The notes beneath the pieces were generated by a model. It was not told where the DNA came from. It searched no databases and saw only the letters and a program-made list of their open reading frames with translations. From Phallus indusiatus (Eukaryota; Basidiomycota; Agaricomycetes; Phallales; Phallaceae), in assembly GCA_027605045.1 (NCBI GenBank), contig JAQFWX010000164.1:1-64000 (forward strand): 64,000 bases of DNA, written 5' to 3'. The position numbers were made by a program, and so were the translations under genes. Positions 57,313 to 64,000 of the stretch are shown piece after piece; positions within the stretch are counted from its first letter, which is position 1, and each line of letters begins with the position of its first letter.

Positions 57313-60300
57313 CTAAACTGCGCTTGCATCTGTTGGATTCAGGGTATGATCTTGTGGGTGTACAGCTAGCTCCGTAGGGAGCAAAATCGAACGATCGATG
57401 GCAAGAGGGAGACCACGATGCCGACCGCGAACCATAATGACGATAATGACAAGCTTCGATGACGGTCTTAATGCACCCGAAAAAGAGAAATTCTCCTGTT
57501 CGCACAACTGTTAGCCAAACCATGTCAGGAAGGGAAGCTAAAAACATCCTTACTGTCGGGATCCCGAGACTCAATCCTATCCCACCAAAAGCCGAGACAA
57601 GTTCGAAGATGATCCTGAAGACGTCAAACCACTTTTTATTTTGATCTAGAATGTTGGCCCGCTCGATGATACAGACGAGGAAGATGCCCCACACGATCCA
57701 CCAGATGTCTAATTTGAGAATGTATGTATGAGCGAACAAAACGGTATGATATGACTAGGACCAACCTATAGACAATTGTCGACGGAGATGCCAATTCAGA
57801 TATTTACCGATCCGTTCCCTAGGTGTACCGGACAGCTCTGGTTCTTCATGTTGGTCTTCAAGGTGATCATAGATACCCAAAGAGCGCTCTTCATAACTAA
57901 ATGATAGGTGTATTTTGAGGTTGCATGTAAGAAAAACTGAAGTGCTTACACGTTTGTTGCACGAATGGTAAGAGCCACCTGTAAAAAACTCAGCAAGATG
58001 AATATCCCAACCACGGAGAAACTCACGGGATAAATCTAAGGGCATATTAGTAACGTGTTCAAAGGTAGATTGGTATTGATTACTCACTGCAATATACATC
58101 AAGACGACGTATAGGAATCTAGATTCAGGCATTCGAGATTGAACATGAGGCGAATTGACCTTAAAGATATGCTTACTGCACAGCAGGTGCCAGATCAGCT
58201 ACCGATACAATAGAAAACCCAGAAGCTCGCGCAGCCAAGCCTTGAAATACACCCAGAACGATACGGTTGCCAATAGGCAAACTTTGCGTCACCGGTAGCC
58301 CAATGTCTAGTTACATGTTTAGTCATGTTAAATTGATAATTCTCGTAAAAGAAATTACCAAGGACGAGAAAACAAACCAGCTCGATGATGCTACGATTTT
58401 GGGAGTCAGTTTCATGTAAACCAACATTTCGCAAACATACCTAAATAAGATAAGGCATACGAAGAGGAACCATGTCTGATGCATCGGAAAGCTATGCAAA
58501 TGGTTATGAAATGATATAGCTTAGGAAGAAATAACATACAGGTATATGAAACATCTGCAGAAATGTTAGCAAGCGCAAGCCTGTGAGTTTATATGATCAA
58601 ACCTTCTAGGATGATGCAACAAGAATCGCAATGTCTCGTATATCTCCGAATCGCGAGAAACGCATCTGGAATAGATCCATCTTACAATGGTGTTAGCGAG
58701 AGCTGGCGTAAAAAGGGTATCATTCAAAGAAATACATTAAAAATCTCATCCTTTGGTTGCATGTTAGACACTGGTTTAAAGCAATTATATACGGTGAGAG
58801 CATACAGAATCGGCTACAGTTGGATCAGAATCGAGCACTGTCTATGAGAGTGCATATAACCTACCAAAGCCTGAGTGCCAGCTAAAATAACGAAAGCCAT
58901 GCTAACTGTCTTTTGATATCAAAATCTAGTTATCCGGGAATTGGCGGAAAACTAACAGATCATAAGATAGGCCCGTTGAAATGGGACCATTCCTCTGCGT
59001 TACAGGTCAATACGTGACAAGGAAGTCAGTATAGACAGAACCCACGTATCGACCAGACTTAACCCCCCTCCTGTGTATGCCGACATAACTTGGAATAGGG
59101 CAAACCTACCAAAATGAAAAGGGGTCCAAGATGATCGATGGATTACTTACCAGGGTTTCGCCACAATACGGGGTTGAGAATCAAACACATCATTGTATCG
59201 ACCTGCCGAGCTCAGCCACGGAGCTATAAGTATATATGCTAGTAATTGAGTCCCGATGAAGTACTGTTCAATCGAATATCACGTTATGTCATATAGTTTT
59301 TTGGCCGACGACGAAAAGAACGCACGATTATGACAAAATAACTCAAAAACCTCAAGGCCCTATACTCTACTCCACCAATTACTTCCAGTTGTTCGTCTGT
59401 GAGTCTATCTGTGTGAAAGAAAGAGTTCCGACGGACTATTAGTCCGTCGAACGATAGCCAGGGAGCTCGACGGGTGTCCTCTCGAGTCCCAGCGAAGTGC
59501 GAAGACATCAAGGTCGTTGTGTGAGGGAGTGTGAGTTTTCTTGTCAGCTTTTTGTATGTTCCAGGGAACACATGACGGAATAGGTCTATTGGTCCCGGGA
59601 ACCCTCCGAAGTTTGAAAACTTTGTGGGCAGGACATGGTGGTGATCATCATCTTCGCTAGGAGATCTGGGTATTATTACGGGGCGACCATTATATGGAAT
59701 AGATTCTGAACAAGTATCACAAGGATTAGAAACGGTAATACTGATAATGGACTTGATTTTTAGTTACCTGAGATCGTTGTTAATCGTCTACGGATAGACG
59801 TTGTGGTAGGGACTCGGAACTCTATTGTTGGCTTTGACCGGATAGGAGAATGTCGAATTGAGGACATCTCCGCAATAGGCGACGCATGTAAGTCCTTAGC
59901 GTAATGGGTATTACTCGAGGAAGCGACCGGATCATCTTGAGACTCTCGTTTGGGTAAGGACTGACTGGTATCATCACTGTTAGAAATGACGTCGTCTCCG
60001 TCAGCATCCCTGGATATTTTCTGCGAAAGTTGCAGTTTTTCGATTTGTTCGGAGGTAAGATTTGAATTGGGAACGGCTTCGTTCAGCGGAGAGACTGATA
60101 CTGGACCGGATATAGCGTTGAGGAGGGCGGTGCGAGTTCGATATTGCGGTCTGCTGCTTCTTGCTGTCTTGGCGACAATGTGCTGGCATTTTACTCGAAA
60201 AAAACGTCTACCATAATTAAGATGATGAAGAGGAGTATATATGTTATAACAAAACAGCATACTTTCTGACCAGTACCACAATCCAAGAGCTGACTGTTGT

Positions 60301-60692
60301 ATTGCCCTATATGACATGTTCATTAGGGAAAGAACCAGCGAAGGATATTACGGTCACGAACTATGGTCATAAGAAAGAAAAGTATAATTTGCTGAAATGC
60401 CGTAAGAGTCGATCCGTTGATAGTCGTCAGACCTAATAATAAATCCAAGATTGTCAGTTCGACTGGCGTGATGCGTACAAGTGTCTTCCCAAATACCTGT
60501 TACGGTCATAGCGGAATAGCACAAAAATAAAGAATCCAAGAAAGAGATACGAAACCGACCATTCACAGCGTAGAATATCCCAGAGAAAATCAAAGGTATG
60601 AATATAAAACAGAGCATATGCACGCGAAAGAATGTTGCCTCGGCCTCCAAAAATATCGCCAATCGCGAAAACCTTTTCCTAATTGCTGTCAT
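57313..60692 (-). CDS. TRK1: High-affinity potassium transporter of fungal TRK type
   Basis: A minus-strand gene with about twenty exons from ATG 60692 to TAG 57315-57313. The N-terminus has RVHMLCFIFIPLIFSGIFYA and FLDSLFLCYSAMTVTGLTTI (first pore unit). A long Ser-rich cytosolic loop, the linker TDEQLEVIGGVEYRALRFLS and AGRYNDVFDSQPRIVAKPW follow. Then come SAYTGGGLSLVD with MVPFQRAYLMIC, LGVFQGLAARASGFSIVSVA, MYIAIYPVALTIRATNVYEE, DIWWIVWGIFLVCIIERANI and the final pore unit. It takes up potassium at the plasma membrane. A 9 nt exon (58027-58035, encoding IYP) is needed to restore the conserved MYIAIYPVAL stretch. The C-terminus HPQDHTLNPTDASAV is typical in length. Some central exon borders are approximate. 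Confidence 0.93.
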
Positions 60693-61067
60693 GGCTTAAG
60701 CGCACTGTGCAACGTGCAACAGCCAGACAGCCAGAGAAATAATTCGAAGCCACTGTTAGGATGTGTTAAAGCAATAAATCATGGAGACTGTCAGTAGGTT
60801 CAAACCAGCAACGGCGGATTCAAATAGTAAATATTTCGTCACAAGATGGTCGGACTCCGTGGAGCGTGGGCTGTTGTGGATCCAATGTGGAACACGCTGG
60901 ATTCCGTGACAAACAAAACAGTACGGCGTGGTTCTCGCCCGGTGTTTGCTAATTCTCCCTTCTTGTTCTTTATATTGGCTTTCATATAAAAACATTGTGT
61001 ATAAGGTATTCTATGTATTCCGACTTCTTTTCCTATTTCACAACAAAGTTTAAACTCCCGTCTCAGA
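60693..61067. promoter_or_regulatory. Divergent intergenic region between TRK1 and SUMO
   Basis: 375 bp between two divergent start codons, holding both promoters. A cttttatattggc-like AT-rich element (60968-60980) lies ~90 bp upstream of the SUMO ATG and could act as a weak TATA. Confidence 0.45.
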
Positions 61068-61712
61068 ATGTCAGAAACCAAGCCCGACATAAAGGGGAAA
61101 CCAGAAGCCGGGGAGGAAAAGCCCAAGCTAAACTTGACATTTGTATTCAATGATCTGAGTATGTGTTTCCTCTGTGGCATACACACGGTTTCCTTACGCG
61201 TTTGACGCGTTTTTGTTCTTCAAGCTATGAGGATCCAGATGAAATCAACTACTGCTTTCAAGAAGGTGCGTGCTTATTGGCTGCGTTTTGTTCCGTTTAG
61301 ATTTTTTTTGGTTTCATTTTAGGCTTTTGACTCAGCATACGTATGTCCCGTCAATTGTAGGGAACGAAGCTTAATTTATGAATCATGCAATTTAGGAAAG
61401 ATTCAAACAAAGCGCGAAAACAGTGCGGTTTATGTTCGAGGGACAAAGAGTGCGGGAGACAGATACGCCTGCCGACGTCAGTATGTTTCTGTAATTGCAG
61501 CTGAATGGTCTTTTGACGGCTTTTGCACCTCAAGTACGACATGGAAGACGGTTGGTTCAATCCCCCCATCATCGATAATCACTTCTCTCTAAATATTTAT
61601 TATTCTAGGCGACCAAATAGATGTTCAAGTTGAACAAGTGAGTTGTCCTCTTCATTTTTTAAAATTCACATTCACTGTTTAATAGCTTGGCGGCGGAGAA
61701 ATCGTGTTTTGA
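61068..61712 (+). CDS. SMT3: SUMO (small ubiquitin-like modifier, SMT3)
   Basis: Seven exons (61068-61158, 61225-61265, 61323-61340, 61396-61476, 61535-61550, 61609-61637, 61686-61712) give 100 residues. A flexible acidic/Lys-rich tail (MSETKPDIKGKPEAGEEKPK) leads into the ubiquitin-like fold, with MRIQMKSTTAFKKAFDSAY, VRFMFEGQRVRETDTPAD and MEDGDQIDVQVEQLGG. The di-glycine is followed by GEIVF, which a Ulp-type protease must remove before conjugation. Two exons are tiny (18 and 16 nt). SUMO is joined to lysines of nuclear proteins. The sequence YDMEDGD has Tyr where Leu is usual (PADLxMEDGD), possibly real, possibly a slightly misplaced acceptor. The gene is convergent with ATG22, 104 bp away. 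Confidence 0.95.
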
Positions 61713-61816
61713 TCTAGACCCTCACAGTAACGAGAAGCGTGGTATAATAAACAACTGTGCAGCATTGTAAAACATTCGGCAAAACTGTAATGAACTATCA
61801 TGAACTGTCATGCACG

Positions 61817-63824
61817 TCATGATTCTTGGGGTATTAGTGTATACTGTCCATTCGTGGGAGCAGGATTTGATACTCTTTCTTCGATGTATACTTTTGCATC
61901 CTCCTTTCCTTTTAATACATCCACTCTTGCCAAAAGTGGTAAAGAAATCCACATCACCGCTGTCAAAAAGTAAAATCCATTTCGAATGCTCCCGGTTGCA
62001 TCGGCTATTAATCCGACTAGTAAAGGTCCTATGAATGAAGAAGATTTATCTACCAAAAAAAATGAGATTCATATTGTTGGTAGTTGGTTATTTGTACACT
62101 AATACCTGTTATTGAATACAATCCATACCACCGGGACTCTTCTCCGGGAGGAATTAAGAAGCTAAATAAACTACGCGAATAACCCTGGAAGGGTCCATAT
62201 AATAATCCTACCAAACCGATCGAACCAGCTATACAACTTAAAGACAAGAATAATGCTTACCGTATACAAACGCCAATGCGTACATTTCTCCCGGTGCTGT
62301 TAAACCGCCAAATGGCAAATCACGGAAAACATCCAAGATACCAAGTGTGCCATATAAAGGTATCAGGCTGACAAGAGCAACGAAGAGTTTGACCATTTGA
62401 ATGTCGGTCCACCCGATTTTTCGCTGAATTAGAGGCCATGTCAGGGAGCCAATCACACCGCCGATTGGTGCAAGGGCGCCAACGATGATCAGTTTGGATG
62501 AGGGCATGTTAAGAACAGTCTTTCCGAATAAAACAGCCGTAGAAGAAATGGTGGCAAACCCTGACGTACAAGTTTACCACACTAACTTATTGAGATAGGT
62601 AGAAGAACGCACCATCAGAAAGCAAAAACCACGCGCTTAAATACCAGAAGGTATTCCTGAGTCGTTTGATTTCCGACCACCTCAGCATTTCCCCAAGTCG
62701 TTTCCATGCGTTAAATACTTCCCGACTGAAACTCCAAGGTCGTTTATCAACCTCCTCAACAACAAGATTGGCACCTTCGACGAGTTTTAAAGCAGAGGCA
62801 CCAGGTAACCATATACCAGCGGGAATACTTCCCAGGGCCCACCATAATCCAATACCTCCGATCGCCAGTCGTAGTGAAAGTGTTGAAGAATGAAGCGCAG
62901 CCACCGGTACGATCGTGGCTATCAGTAACAAAATCCCAGCAACGTAACCCATAGCAATCCCGAGGGACGATATTCTAGCTGTAGCGGTAGCCAAAGTAGC
63001 ATTGTAAACCTGTTCTGGTGTTCTTTCGATGAAAGGGGCAATGAGGTCCACAGACGTGCCTTCAGCCTGTTGATTTCGGAATAACACTAGTTCGTCCCAT
63101 GCCTCTCGGACTTCTCGAGTTTCGCGTGCAAGACTGGGTAAATAGGAGTTTAAGGCGACAAAGCTTGCACCAAATCCAACGTTTGCTCCGCAGGCGAGTA
63201 GTCCGACTATGGGCCATATAGCTGATGAAGAAGGGATGGCGAAGAATAATATGGCAGAGATGGCACCTAAGTATGCAAACGTCAAAAGGAGAGGTTTGCG
63301 GTGCGGGGCTAAGTAATACGCAAAGCTTAATAGAAGTTCCGAATAGTCTAAATGGGAGAAACACACGGTGATCTGCAATGCCGCCCATTGATATCACTGT
63401 CAACGCTTGTAAGGCAACCGACAGCGAGAAGACGTATAAACTAATGACACAGGCTCAATGTGCTTAACATTAGGAGAGAGACCAAGAAGGCTTGCCTGAA
63501 ACTGGCTGTATCAATCCATACTCCTCCAATCTTAACTACGCATCTCCGTTCGGGCTCATCAGGTCCAGCCAACGCTTTGGCATCCATACATCGTTCAGTC
63601 TTTTCAGGATAAATGAACCCATTGTCTCGGGCGAATTGCTCAAGGCACAATGGCAAAAAGACGGCAATGCCTACAACTGCAAAAACCTCGCTAGAAATTC
63701 AAGACTTGTTTTCAGGAACGAGACCATGCCAAGTTGTTTTCAGGGTCTGAACGACGAACCAGGCAAAGGCATACGTCAGCCATCCTCTAACGTGTCTCGC
63801 TGCTTTCTTATCTTCTGCGGACAT
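61817..63824 (-). CDS. ATG22: Autophagy-related vacuolar amino-acid effluxer ATG22
   Basis: Minus-strand multi-exon gene from ATG 63824 to TGA 61819-61817, about 590 residues. It starts MSAEDKKAARHVRGWLTYAF. A GTTCGT donor joins to tttctag, giving EVFAVVGIAVFLPLCLEQFA and RDNGFIYP, which is the ATG22 signature region. Twelve membrane segments of the MFS type can be seen, with VGFGASFVALNSYLPSLA, a ~90-residue central loop (REAWDELVLFRNQQAEGTSV...), NTFWYLSAWFLLSD, YSRSLFSFLIPPGEESRWYG, and the C-terminus YIEERVSNPAPTNGQYTLIP. It exports amino acids released by autophagic breakdown from the vacuole. Known family length and motifs agree. Confidence 0.95.
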
Positions 63825-64000
63825 TTGAATATCCAATGAATTTTGAGGGAAGGGAGTGGGAGTTATACACGTTTGAGCATCCGGTAATGGCTATGCGTTG
63901 AGGTGCACAGGCTAAACGGGCTTGAACGACGGCTTGAAATTTTGATCCCGCCACTCGCTTTCGCTAGCGCCGTCGCAAATGATCTCAAGTTAAATGGCAC
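63825..64000. promoter_or_regulatory. ATG22 upstream region to window edge
   Basis: Only 176 bp are visible. They should contain part of the ATG22 promoter and perhaps the start of a neighbour; no gene can be called. Confidence 0.35.

Noticed and set aside
1..64000. CRISPR array, bacterial insertion sequence or prophage
   Set aside because: The sequence is eukaryotic with spliceosomal introns throughout; no regularly spaced repeats or transposase genes were found.

Overview
The window is eukaryotic nuclear DNA from a filamentous basidiomycete, most likely an Agaricomycetes mushroom. The genes are cut by many 45-65 nt GT-AG introns, several have TATA boxes followed by pyrimidine-rich leaders, and typical basidiomycete families are present (Sulfotransfer_4-type proteins, a DHA1 MFS transporter, a MYND protein, a fungal TRK). 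All gene models were built by hand from reading frames and splice signals. There is no operon logic; neighbours are divergent, convergent or tandem.

Layout. 1-8.1 kb: 5' part of an EOS1-like membrane protein (-), elongation factor TFIIS (+), a short-chain dehydrogenase (+) and a DHHC palmitoyltransferase (+). 8.6-17.4 kb: a degenerate tandem array. Two intact paralogues of a small protein that resembles the DNA-repair factor PAXX (XRCC4 superfamily), an eroded third PAXX-like copy, two Sulfotransfer_4-like genes, two tRNA-like fragments and a diverged ~500 bp repeat alternate here, all in one orientation. 17.8-24.8 kb: a small tail-anchored hypothetical protein (+), a copper amine oxidase (-), and a divergent pair of tri-snRNP proteins, DIM1/Dib1 (-) and cyclophilin H (+), sharing a 269 bp promoter.

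24.9-31.2 kb: an alpha/beta hydrolase, a UDP-glycosyltransferase and a second, paralogous hydrolase, possibly a small detoxification or metabolite-conjugation cluster. 31.2-37.8 kb: an accessory stretch with an unidentified gene, a promoter plus 5' gene remnant cut off next to a ~360 bp inverted repeat (foldback element), an unidentified short gene, and a MYND zinc-finger gene. 37.8-46.8 kb: an MFS drug/H+ transporter, a 2.7 kb stretch without recognisable genes, and a 1065-residue unknown protein with 14 consecutive histidines.

47.2-64 kb: a mitochondrial-carrier-like protein, two neighbouring disordered proteins that share an RWKFW motif near the C-terminus, the CAAX protease STE24, the potassium transporter TRK1, SUMO (SMT3) and the vacuolar effluxer ATG22. 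The most novel content is the duplicated PAXX-like family, the foldback element, the hydrolase/UGT/hydrolase cluster and a set of unusual splicing features (three GC-AG introns; exons of 9, 11, 16, 18 and 23 nt).
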